In this document: piece after piece, positions 17,924 through 25,781 of the stretch
Layout: each line of letters begins with the position of its first letter
How positions within the stretch are numbered: the stretch's first letter is position 1
Assembly: GCA_019310865.1 (NCBI GenBank)
Contig: JAFDDL010000030.1
Coordinates: 1-28,323, forward strand
Direction: 5' to 3'
Source: Deltaproteobacteria bacterium
GTDB lineage: Bacteria > Desulfobacterota > Desulfobacteria > Desulfobacterales > JAFDDL01
Length of the DNA stretch: 28,323 nucleotides
The notes under the pieces: generated by a model
Database searches by the model: none
Told to the model about the DNA's origin: nothing
What the model saw: the letters and a program-made list of their open reading frames with translations, nothing else
Translations under genes and position numbers: made by a program

Positions 17924-19582
17924 ATGAACTTGCAATTGATTAAAGGCTTCCCGTCCACCACCGGAGATGATTATCCGCTTAATACCATCACGTTTATTAA
18001 AGGTGCGGCCTGCACCTTTCCCGAAGTTGAGGTGGCCTCACGCCTCATTGATGGTACCATGCTGCGCTACAACTACGGCCAGGCTTATGAGCGGATTCAG
18101 CAGCTTGCCAATGCTCTGGTCAAGTTGGGGATCAAACCGGGCGATCGCGTGGCCGTTGTGGAATGGAACACCCATCGCTATTGGGAGCTGTACCAGGCCA
18201 TTTCCGGAATCGGAGCGGTGCTGCTGCAGGTTAACTTGCGGATATCAGGTGATGACAAGGTGTACGTGATCAATCACAGTGAGGCATCGTATCTGTTCGT
18301 CAATGAAACTTTGTTGCCCCTGATTGAACCCATCATCGACCGGCTGGAAACGGTTAAGTCCCATGTGATCATTACAGATAAGGATATGGGTCAGGTCAAG
18401 ACCGCCCTGGCGCCGGTCGTCAGTTATGAGGCGATTCTGGCGGATGAAAAGCCGGCGTTTGACTGGCCCATGATAGACGAAACATCCGCCTATTCGGCTT
18501 GCTACACGACCGGCACCACCGGCAAGCCAAAGGGGGTGTACTACTCCCATCGGTGTATCTACCTGCATACCGTCATGATGGCGTTGAACATGAATCTGAG
18601 CTGTCATGATGTGCTGTTGCAGACGGTTCCCATGTTTCACGCCAACGGCTGGGGCGTTTTTTTCGCCGGACCGTTTGTGGGGGCCAAACTGGTGTTTCCC
18701 GGCATGTATACGGCCGAAACACTTAATATCCTGGTGGACCTGATGATCCAGGAGAAGGTGACCTTTAACGGCGGGGCACCGGCCATTTTCATGCCGATGC
18801 TTCGATACCTGAATGCGTTGCCGGATAAACCCAAATTCGATAATCTGAGAATGATTTCCGGCGCCACGGAACCCCCCCTTTCCATGATGAAAGGCTTTGC
18901 TGAATTCGGCGTCGATATCGTGCATGGGTATGGGGCGACTGAAACCACACCCTTGGTGACCGGTAACCTGCTTAAACCGTCCCTTGCAGACTTGCCCGAG
19001 GCGAAAAAATGGGAACTGCGCAAGAAGCAGGGATTGATTACATCCGGACTGGATGTGAAAATTGTGGATACAGAGGGTAATGAAATGCCCCGGGGCGGTG
19101 AAACCGCCGGAGAAATCCTCATCAGGGGTCCATGGATCACCACGTCATACTACAATGACCCGCGAAGCGAGGGTGCCTTCAAGGATGGATACTGGTGCAG
19201 CGGTGATGCCGGTTATATCGACAAAAACGGCTATTTGAAAGTGAGCGATCGCTTCAAGGATATTATCAAGAGCGGTGGTGAGTGGATTTCTTCCATCGAT
19301 CTTGAAAATGCCATTATGGCGCACCCGGCCGTGACGGAAGCAGCCGTGGTGGGCCTGGAGCATCCGCAATGGCAAGAGCGGCCACTGGCCCTGGTGGTAA
19401 AGAATCCCGGAGAAACAGTGACCAAGGACGATATCCTGGAATTTATCACCCGGAAGTTCGCGAAATGGCAACTGCCGGACGATGTTCTCTTCGTTGATGA
19501 GATTCCCAAAACCAGTGTCGGTAAATTTTCGAAAAAGGACATCCGAACCCAGTATGAGGATTTTTATCTAAAAGAAAAATAG
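17924..19582 (+). CDS. Acyl-CoA ligase (AMP-forming), medium-chain fatty acid type
   Basis: This 552-aa enzyme of the ANL superfamily activates a carboxylic acid to its CoA thioester through an acyl-adenylate. The phosphate-binding loop YTTGTTGKPKG is at 194-204, HGYGATETTP at 334-343, WCSGDAGYIDKNGYLKVSDRFKD at about 424-446, and the C-terminal PKTSVGKFSKKD contains the catalytic Lys534. Sequence style is closest to AlkK-like medium-chain acyl-CoA synthetases (about 545 aa, WNTHRYWELYQAISGIGAVL near the N-terminus), but chain length cannot be fixed from sequence. AAGGAG lies seven bases before the ATG. A role in feeding fatty acids into beta-oxidation, whose odd-chain product propionyl-CoA would go to the operon at 1-11 kb, is an inference. 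Confidence 0.92.
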   Translation: MNLQLIKGFPSTTGDDYPLNTITFIKGAACTFPEVEVASRLIDGTMLRYNYGQAYERIQQLANALVKLGIKPGDRVAVVEWNTHRYWELYQAISGIGAVLLQVNLRISGDDKVYVINHSEASYLFVNETLLPLIEPIIDRLETVKSHVIITDKDMGQVKTALAPVVSYEAILADEKPAFDWPMIDETSAYSACYTTGTTGKPKGVYYSHRCIYLHTVMMALNMNLSCHDVLLQTVPMFHANGWGVFFAGPFVGAKLVFPGMYTAETLNILVDLMIQEKVTFNGGAPAIFMPMLRYLNALPDKPKFDNLRMISGATEPPLSMMKGFAEFGVDIVHGYGATETTPLVTGNLLKPSLADLPEAKKWELRKKQGLITSGLDVKIVDTEGNEMPRGGETAGEILIRGPWITTSYYNDPRSEGAFKDGYWCSGDAGYIDKNGYLKVSDRFKDIIKSGGEWISSIDLENAIMAHPAVTEAAVVGLEHPQWQERPLALVVKNPGETVTKDDILEFITRKFAKWQLPDDVLFVDEIPKTSVGKFSKKDIRTQYEDFYLKEK

Positions 19583-19608
19583 GTTTATGCGGATGTGTGA
19601 TGCCACGG

Positions 19609-19644
19609 CAGCCAATTTCTATTGGATTGGTGAACTATTGGCTG
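19609..19644. repeat. Inverted repeats with alternative pairing between the ligase and the exported protein gene
   Basis: CAGCCAAT (19609-19616) is an exact reverse complement of ATTGGCTG (19637-19644). The inner CCAAT (19612-19616) can instead pair with ATTGG at 19621-19625 across the loop TTCT. The two hairpins exclude each other. No T-run follows. It lies in the leader of the gene at 19692 or in the trailer of the ligase gene. Confidence 0.45.
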
Positions 19645-19691
19645 TTGGGACCTCTAATCCATGTACATTTCCATGTTTTCGAGGATATTGA

Positions 19692-20543
19692 ATGGAAAAA
19701 ATAGGCTTTATTGTATTGATGGGGCTCACCTTACTCACTTTCTCTGATTTGAGATCAATCCCCGCCCACGCCGAAGAAAGTGCCCTCCAGCACAAAGAAA
19801 CCCAGGTAAAGCAGCAAGAAAAAGATTCAAAATGGGAGGTGCATACTGGTATCACCCGATCGTGGCCAAGTCAAAAGATGGCCAATGGGCATGTCCACAT
19901 CATTGAAGGCCAGGTACGGCAAATTGCTCCGGATGTCAAAATATTTGAAGATTGGGACGATGTATACGCCGGCACGGTTTCGATAGGCATTGGTAGAAAG
20001 TTCATGATGCTGATTCTTGGAAAATCAATCCCCGTTAAACCCAATGTATCATTTGCTTATGCTAACGGTGACATCAACACTAGCCAAAGCAACCTACCAA
20101 CAGCATTCGGGGTTCCCATGACGTATACCTTCAAACAGGAATATACATATTACCGGCTGGAAGGAGGGGTCGATATCGATGTTTTCAATAAAGGCCATTT
20201 CACCGGAATTCTTGCCGGTTTTCTGGCATTCAGTTGGTTCGAATCGGACACCGATTTGGACGTCAACCTTGGTCCAATGGGAACTCAAAGAGCACAAGGA
20301 AATTTTGAGGACAGCGATATGGGATTATCGGCTGCATTCCAGTTAAAATATGAATTGCCATTTAGAACTGGATGGTCGATTCTTTGTAGCGGACGGTATG
20401 AATGGCTGAACTTGGAAGATGAGGTCAAGGTGACGGAAACCCAGGCATCACCACTGGGCACCGTATCCAATAGCTATTCGATGCCGTTTGCAGTAGATTT
20501 GACCGGGCCGGTTCTTGGTTTCTTCATTCAGAAGGAATTCTAA
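19692..20543 (+). CDS. Exported protein, probable outer-membrane beta-barrel, function unknown
   Basis: This 283-aa protein has a clear signal peptide (MEKIGFIVLMGLTLL then a cut after AHA, residue 27). A polar, lysine- and glutamine-rich segment follows. The body is made of alternating hydrophobic/polar strands ending in aromatic residues, for example VSIGIGRKFMMLILG, YYRLEGGVDIDVF, GLSAAFQLKYELPF and WSILCSGRYEWL. It ends in phenylalanine (QKEF), as many outer-membrane barrels do for BAM recognition. Strand count suggests 8-10 strands. GAGG lies eight bases before the ATG. No named family was recognised. The gene and its flanks are more AT-rich than neighbouring genes, which may mean it was acquired separately. 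Confidence 0.75.
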   Translation: MEKIGFIVLMGLTLLTFSDLRSIPAHAEESALQHKETQVKQQEKDSKWEVHTGITRSWPSQKMANGHVHIIEGQVRQIAPDVKIFEDWDDVYAGTVSIGIGRKFMMLILGKSIPVKPNVSFAYANGDINTSQSNLPTAFGVPMTYTFKQEYTYYRLEGGVDIDVFNKGHFTGILAGFLAFSWFESDTDLDVNLGPMGTQRAQGNFEDSDMGLSAAFQLKYELPFRTGWSILCSGRYEWLNLEDEVKVTETQASPLGTVSNSYSMPFAVDLTGPVLGFFIQKEF

Positions 20544-20596
20544 TATAACGGCTGTCAGCAATAATATTGGAGGCTTGATAGGGGAAGGAGCTTGTT

Positions 20597-20671
20597 ATGA
20601 TCGATCTCAATCGTTTTCTTGAGCTCGGACATGGCCAAGACTCAATAAGCAATGTCGCTATGATTCAATAA
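20597..20671 (+). other. 24-codon mini-ORF with direct repeats, possible gene remnant or leader peptide
   Basis: AAGGAG lies seven bases before an ATG at 20597. The frame MIDLNRFLELGHG... stops at 20671. The 11-base sequence TCAATAAGCAA occurs twice (20642-20652 and 20665-20675), 23 bases apart, and the second copy contains the stop. The strong ribosome binding site on so short a frame suggests either a truncated gene start or a short leader before the gene at 20715. The rest of the 20544-20714 gap shows nothing further. Confidence 0.35.
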
Positions 20672-20714
20672 GCAAAGTTGAAACAGGATTTCAGGTGATA
20701 TTGACGGGGTATCC

Positions 20715-22373
20715 ATGGAAATACGAACCCAGATGATGATGCGAACCTGCGTGGCCCCTTCCGGTGAATTTGTCGTCGGAATTCACAAGCCGGATTACTC
20801 GGTGGCAAACCAGCGTGAAGCCGATTTTATTCAACCCCTGGGTGTAATTCCGGATGGTCGGAAGGTAATGAACCACCGGAATTTCCCCCCTGAAAATGTC
20901 CATGTGCCCCAGGGACAATGGGTATACGAAATTCCCAATCCCCTGCCATTTCGGGGGACAACCTATATCCTCAAAGCATGGGCTGATGAAAAGGCCCGCA
21001 GTCCGGAGCGTATTTGCCTGCCGGAGCCGGAGCAGGTGTCGTTTACCCGGCAAATGGGGTTCGAATCTTCCGATGCGGCTAAAGATACCATGACAAAATT
21101 GCCCCGGTCTCTGAAAGTCGCGTTAGCGGCCGTGTCAACGGATTCGGCGGACCTGGTGCATCTGGCCGAATTTTGTTGCAAGTTTGTTTATACCCGTGAA
21201 TCAAAACATCCGGTAGGGCTGGCTTTTGAGTCGGATGCAACGGGGAAAAAGCAGCCCGTGATAACCGATCGGACGCTGTTCGAGGTGCTGGCCAACAATC
21301 GATTTCTGCCTGATGATTACAAGCGCATCATGGTGCTGCGCCCGGGCGCCCAGGGCAACAGTGAAATCGTTGGGGAATGGTCCGGCGACGGTAGCCATGT
21401 CTTTGAGTATCTGCGGCAAACCAGCTACATCCCCTGGGGGCATTTTGCGGCCAATATGGCCGACGATTGTGTTCGATACCGGATTGAAGATCTGACCTGG
21501 GCGGATATACAGGGAATGCGGCATCTGTATTACCAGCGAATATACCTCTCAATGGCGGCGCAACTTGGATTGAAACCGCCTGATCCGCGAAAAACGGTGT
21601 CGGAGGAAAAGCTCGAAGCCCTGCGAGTTGAAATCCAAAGGCGGTTGTCGGATGGTTTCACGGGCCAACAGCAGTTTAACAGTACCCTCTGGGGTTGGAA
21701 TTTCGGTTTTGATTACGCCCCCAGTCAATATCGCCTTCATGCCTCCCATCAGCAGATTCATCAGCAGTATGCCCTGCTGCCCGATTCGGTGGACACCGGT
21801 TTGCCCGATGGCACCGACAACCTGCCCATGGCCGCCTATGCATGCGGGGACATGATTCGGTCCTTCTCCCGGTCCTATGAGCAGGAGACCGGAAAGTCGT
21901 TTTTTGAAACCTATTTGAAGGCGATTCGGTCCAATCGGCGCATGGACAGCCGCAAGGGGGCTGAGGCGAGCCTGGTGGTTTACGAGGATGCCCACGTCAT
22001 GCTCTTTGTGCCCAAGGCGCAGACCTCCCAGTGGGAGCTTCAGTTGATGCCCCTCAAACCGGTGGGCAATATTCTCGAAACCGACACGGAACTGCGAACC
22101 GCCCTGGATCGGGCCATGTTGATTGCCGTAAAGGTGCTGTCGGCATTGGGTGCACGCATGATTACCAGCATCGAATATTCCAAGCGATTTGATGCGGTGA
22201 ATATGGACCAACGGCTTGTTTACGCGTTTATGCCGAGACTGCCCGAGTCGCCGGGCGCATTCAGCGAAGCGCAGCTTCGGTGGATCAACGGGCATTATCC
22301 GGAAGATTTTGCTATTGCCTGCCGGGCCGGATTGGCTCAAGTCATGTCTGAAGCTTTTCCAGAGACCGGCTGA
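20715..22373 (+). CDS. Divergent GalT/HIT-superfamily protein, possible nucleotidyl transferase or phosphorylase
   Basis: The 552-aa protein has no signal peptide or membrane helix. At 329-352 it has NFGFDYAPSQYRLHASHQQI then HQQY. Ser344, His349 and Gln351 reproduce the S-x4-H-x-Q spacing of the galactose-1-phosphate uridylyltransferase active site (SNPHPHGQ), in which the second His is the nucleophile; the first His is Gln347 here. The later segment YEDAHVMLFVPKAQTSQWELQLMP (423-446) resembles the second half of GalT and Ap4A phosphorylase folds, where a Pro and Glu follow an aromatic strand. The first 130 residues are unassigned. The ATG has GGGG five bases upstream, a modest site. The superfamily assignment is inferred by eye; the substrate is unknown. 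Confidence 0.72.
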   Translation: MEIRTQMMMRTCVAPSGEFVVGIHKPDYSVANQREADFIQPLGVIPDGRKVMNHRNFPPENVHVPQGQWVYEIPNPLPFRGTTYILKAWADEKARSPERICLPEPEQVSFTRQMGFESSDAAKDTMTKLPRSLKVALAAVSTDSADLVHLAEFCCKFVYTRESKHPVGLAFESDATGKKQPVITDRTLFEVLANNRFLPDDYKRIMVLRPGAQGNSEIVGEWSGDGSHVFEYLRQTSYIPWGHFAANMADDCVRYRIEDLTWADIQGMRHLYYQRIYLSMAAQLGLKPPDPRKTVSEEKLEALRVEIQRRLSDGFTGQQQFNSTLWGWNFGFDYAPSQYRLHASHQQIHQQYALLPDSVDTGLPDGTDNLPMAAYACGDMIRSFSRSYEQETGKSFFETYLKAIRSNRRMDSRKGAEASLVVYEDAHVMLFVPKAQTSQWELQLMPLKPVGNILETDTELRTALDRAMLIAVKVLSALGARMITSIEYSKRFDAVNMDQRLVYAFMPRLPESPGAFSEAQLRWINGHYPEDFAIACRAGLAQVMSEAFPETG

Positions 22374-22505
22374 AATCGCCCCCATTGATCTCCCAAAAAA
22401 TATTAAAATGTCATCGAATACCCGGCATTCTGATGGCATCTGGGGGGCGGTTTGTCAAGAATACGGGTGGGGGAAAAGTGGAAATTCAGGCGACGGACTT
22501 GATGC

Positions 22506-24818
22506 CTATCCGATATCGGCCTTGGGGCTTTTGATCAGAACACACGCCAGCGCGGGCAGCAACAAGACGGCGCCAAGCATATTCACCACAAACATGAAGG
22601 TGAGCAGGATGCCCATGTCTGCCTGAAATTTAAGCGGTGCGAATATCCAGGTCGCCACGCCGAAAGCCAGGGTCAACCCCGTAAACAGGACGCTCATACC
22701 GGTAATGGCGAGGGTCTTTCGATAGGCCTCCTGAAGCGATTCGCCTTCGTCCATTATGCTCTTTAAGCGGCTGTAGATATAGATTCCGTAGTCAACGCCA
22801 ACCCCGACGCCAAGGGCAACCACCGGCAGGGTCGACACCTTGAGCCCGATTTCGAGCATGCTCATCAGGGCATATGCCAATAGCGAAACCAATCCCAGTG
22901 GCAAGACGATGCAAAGCATTGCCCGAAAGGATCGAAAGGTGATCAGGCACAGCACAATAATGGCGGAAAAGACATAGATAAGAATGGGAAACTGTGAGGC
23001 GGCCACTTCCTCATTGGTGGCGGCCATGACGCCGACATTGCCGGTTGCCAACCGGAATTTGATTTTTTCCGTCTCATGTTCCTTCCGAAATTGTTTCACT
23101 GCCGAGACGATTCTTTCAATGGTTTCCGCCTTATGGTCCCGGGTGAATATCAGCACCGGCATGACGCTGCAATCGGTATTTAATAACCCGCTGGAGGTGG
23201 GGACATAGGATACGGCCTGCACCAGAACATCCTGATTGCGCGACAGCACGGCATTGAGGCCTTTGGCGATTCCGGCCAGGGCAACCACCGACTGGACGCC
23301 TTGAATATTGCGCATGTACCACTCAAACCGATCCATGGTGGTCATGACGTCATAATCGATGCAGCCTTCGGGAACGGTCTCCACAATCACCGATATGGAG
23401 TCGACGCCGATGGAAAAGTGGTTGGTGACAACCCTGCTGTCGATGTTGTACTGCGACCCGGCGCGAAGTTCCGGAACCCCCTGATGGAGGTCTCCGATTT
23501 TTACATCCGTTGCTTTCCAGAACCCGAAAACCGTTAGAACCGCGCAGATGATGATGACCACGGATGCCGGCCCGGGTTCTGTAAGCCGTGCCATTTTTTT
23601 CCAATAGGGTTTCAGTTTGTCGGCACGTTTTTGAATCTTGATCAGATAGCGATCATCGAGATGAGTAAATGACAGTAGAACCGGTACAAAGAACATATTT
23701 GTCAGGATGATGACGGCGACGCCAAGGCTGGCAGCGATGGCCAATTCCTGGATGATTTGAATTTTGATGAACAGAATCGTAATAAATCCGATGGTGTCGC
23801 TGATCAGCGCGATGCCCCCCGGAATGAGCAGTTTGTGAAAACTGGCGCAGGCGGCTTCTTTGCCCAGCACACAATCGTAGAACTCCGCCCGTGTGGCGCT
23901 AACCATTTGAACGCCATGGCTGACGCCGATGGCGAAAACCAGAAACGGCACCAGAATTCCCATGGGATCGATACCATATCCAAAAATAGTCAACAGCCCC
24001 AGTTGCCACACTACCGCCATCAGCGAAGCGATCAAGGGGATCACCGTCAGTTTGATGGAAGAGGTGTAGATATAGACGAGCAATGCGGTGATGATAAAGG
24101 CGATTCCAAAAAAGATCACCACCCGGGCGGCACCATCGGCAATATCTCCGATCACTTTGGCAAAGCCGATGATATGAATGTCGTATCCGCCGGCCTCGGT
24201 TTCCGTCTTGTATTTTTCCCGAATCTGCTTTTCCAGTGTGTGGGAAACGTCGATATAATCGAGCTGTTCACCGGTGGTTGGGTGGAATTCCATGAGCTCG
24301 GCGCTGATGATTGCAGCAGAGAAGTCATTGGCCACCAGACGGCCCATGATATTGGCTTTGAGGATATTGCGCCTGACCTGGGCCAGTCCTTCGGCTGTGG
24401 GACGAAAATTAGCCGGTATGACGTTACCGGCGGCGATGCCGTCCTCGACAACCTCCGTGAATCGGACGTTGGGTGTAAAAATCGACTTAACCCGGGTTCG
24501 ATCCACACCCGGAATGAAGAAGACATCATCGGTGATTCGCTTGAGGAGATCGAAAAATTCCGGTGTAAAGATGTCTCCCTTTTGGGTTCGCAACGCGATG
24601 AGAATCCGATTGGCCCCGCCAAACGCCTGTCGATGCGTGACGTAGGTCTTCATGTACTCGTGTTCAAGGGGCAGCAGTTTACTGAATCCGGCGTCGACGC
24701 GAAGCTGCGCGGCAAAAAAAGCCATCACGATGGTGACCAGTAAGAAAAAACTGACGACAAGCAGCCTGTGACCGAATACGAAGCGTTCGAGATGCAATTG
24801 CCAGGCGGAAAGACTCAT
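22506..24818 (-). CDS. RND-superfamily (MMPL-type) transporter
   Basis: This 770-aa inner-membrane protein has the RND duplication. TM1 is at about 18-38, then a periplasmic domain to about 230, TM2-6 at about 232-382, TM7 at about 418-436, a second periplasmic domain to about 608, and TM8-12 at about 609-760. In the TM10 segment, ALGVGVGVDYGIYIYSR has Asp676-Tyr677, the usual MMPL proton-relay pair. The equivalent first-half segment, VFAIGVSHGVQMV, has Ser-His instead. The size fits MMPL/HpnN-like proteins that move lipids or hydrophobic compounds rather than the 1000-aa AcrB type. It ends an operon with DUF1302, DUF1329 and YCF48 proteins, 15 bases after the last of these, and converges on the gene at 20715. 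No adaptor (MFP) subunit is present. Confidence 0.9.
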   Translation of the reverse strand: MSLSAWQLHLERFVFGHRLLVVSFFLLVTIVMAFFAAQLRVDAGFSKLLPLEHEYMKTYVTHRQAFGGANRILIALRTQKGDIFTPEFFDLLKRITDDVFFIPGVDRTRVKSIFTPNVRFTEVVEDGIAAGNVIPANFRPTAEGLAQVRRNILKANIMGRLVANDFSAAIISAELMEFHPTTGEQLDYIDVSHTLEKQIREKYKTETEAGGYDIHIIGFAKVIGDIADGAARVVIFFGIAFIITALLVYIYTSSIKLTVIPLIASLMAVVWQLGLLTIFGYGIDPMGILVPFLVFAIGVSHGVQMVSATRAEFYDCVLGKEAACASFHKLLIPGGIALISDTIGFITILFIKIQIIQELAIAASLGVAVIILTNMFFVPVLLSFTHLDDRYLIKIQKRADKLKPYWKKMARLTEPGPASVVIIICAVLTVFGFWKATDVKIGDLHQGVPELRAGSQYNIDSRVVTNHFSIGVDSISVIVETVPEGCIDYDVMTTMDRFEWYMRNIQGVQSVVALAGIAKGLNAVLSRNQDVLVQAVSYVPTSSGLLNTDCSVMPVLIFTRDHKAETIERIVSAVKQFRKEHETEKIKFRLATGNVGVMAATNEEVAASQFPILIYVFSAIIVLCLITFRSFRAMLCIVLPLGLVSLLAYALMSMLEIGLKVSTLPVVALGVGVGVDYGIYIYSRLKSIMDEGESLQEAYRKTLAITGMSVLFTGLTLAFGVATWIFAPLKFQADMGILLTFMFVVNMLGAVLLLPALACVLIKSPKADIG

Positions 24819-24833
24819 ATGTGTATGGCTCCG

Positions 24834-25781
24834 TTAATTGTCCAGGAAAATTCTGCGTACGCCTGCCTCTCCGAAGAGGATCAAGTGGTCGTTGCCAAGG
24901 GGCAGCGCTGCTGAAATTCCCTTTCGGTCCGGCTGCTGAAAAAGTGACACCGTTTTCCCGCGATCGCTGCTGATCAAGACGGTGCCGGCCAGCCCCACCA
25001 GAACAACCCGGCCGTCGGAAAGGGTCAGCCCGCCGTTTAACATGGCCTGGGTACCGGTTTCAACGGCGATCCAGTTGTCACCGTCATCTTCTGTTCGGAA
25101 AAGATGCCCCCGGAGTCCGCAGACCAGCAGCTGATTTTTTCCCATGGATACGGCCCCGAAAAAGGAGCCCTCATAGGGAGACGGCAGCATTGACCAGCTT
25201 GCGCCGTTGTCTTGGGATCGATATAGCATTCCGGCTTCGGCTGCGATATACAGGGTGCCGTTTTCGGAAACGGCGAGCTGATTCAGATGCCAGTCATCTT
25301 CACTGATGGTTGTCGAAGACCAGGTATTTCCGCCATCGGTTGTGGTCAGGAAATATCCATATGCACCGATGGCGATGCCGAATTGGGGGGATTTAAACCA
25401 GATATCCAGAAGCGGTCGCTCTTCTTCCGGGGCGTTGTGTACCAGCTGCCATGTGGCGGCCCCATCGGTGGATTTGAGAATGACGGCATCATGGCCGACA
25501 GCCCAGCCCAGGCTCTGGTCGATAAAGAAAACACCGGTCAGCATGGCCCGGGTGGGGACTTGGGCCTGCTGCCAGGTGTCTCCGGCGTCATTGGAATAGA
25601 TGATGTGGCCCCGTTCGCCCACGGCCACCAATCGAGAGCCCGCCATGCTTGCGTCCAGCAATAGGGATTGTGTCACCAGGGGGGCCTTGACTGCAAATTC
25701 GGTTGCAGCCGCCACCGTTACGGAAAGTATGATGGCGACTGTCAGAAGATAAGGAAGCAGCAGGCGTTTGGGTGGTGTCAT
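24834..25781 (-). CDS. Exported YCF48/BNR-type beta-propeller protein
   Basis: This 315-aa protein has an N-terminal signal peptide (MTPPKRLLLPYLLTVAI..., cut near AAA, residue 26) followed by repeated blades. These carry the Asp-box-like pattern S/T-x-D-x-G-x-T/S-W: NDAGDTW, STDGAATW, TTDGGNTW, SQDNGASW, TEDDGDNW and SSDRGKT, six in all and about 40 residues apart. Phrases such as GWAVGHDAVILKS and GIAIGAYGYFLTT are typical of the plant/cyanobacterial YCF48 photosystem II assembly factor family. In non-phototrophs these genes accompany RND transporters, and the protein probably acts as a periplasmic partner. The ATG overlaps the DUF1329 stop by four bases (ATGA), with GGGAG upstream. Confidence 0.9.
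   Translation of the reverse strand: MTPPKRLLLPYLLTVAIILSVTVAAATEFAVKAPLVTQSLLLDASMAGSRLVAVGERGHIIYSNDAGDTWQQAQVPTRAMLTGVFFIDQSLGWAVGHDAVILKSTDGAATWQLVHNAPEEERPLLDIWFKSPQFGIAIGAYGYFLTTTDGGNTWSSTTISEDDWHLNQLAVSENGTLYIAAEAGMLYRSQDNGASWSMLPSPYEGSFFGAVSMGKNQLLVCGLRGHLFRTEDDGDNWIAVETGTQAMLNGGLTLSDGRVVLVGLAGTVLISSDRGKTVSLFQQPDRKGISAALPLGNDHLILFGEAGVRRIFLDN

Noticed and set aside
21549..22439. A 296-codon open frame on the minus strand
   Set aside because: It lies opposite the GalT-like gene, with a composition typical of antisense translation and no ribosome binding site or recognisable domain.
22374..22505. Expected bidirectional terminator between the converging genes
   Set aside because: No stem followed by a T-run was found on either strand; the only symmetric element, CCGATATCGG near 22508, is the end of the transporter coding sequence.
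23757..24743. A 328-codon open frame on the plus strand
   Set aside because: It is wholly antisense to the RND transporter, has a low-complexity, His/Asn/Asp-rich translation and no family motif; it is a shadow of the real gene.
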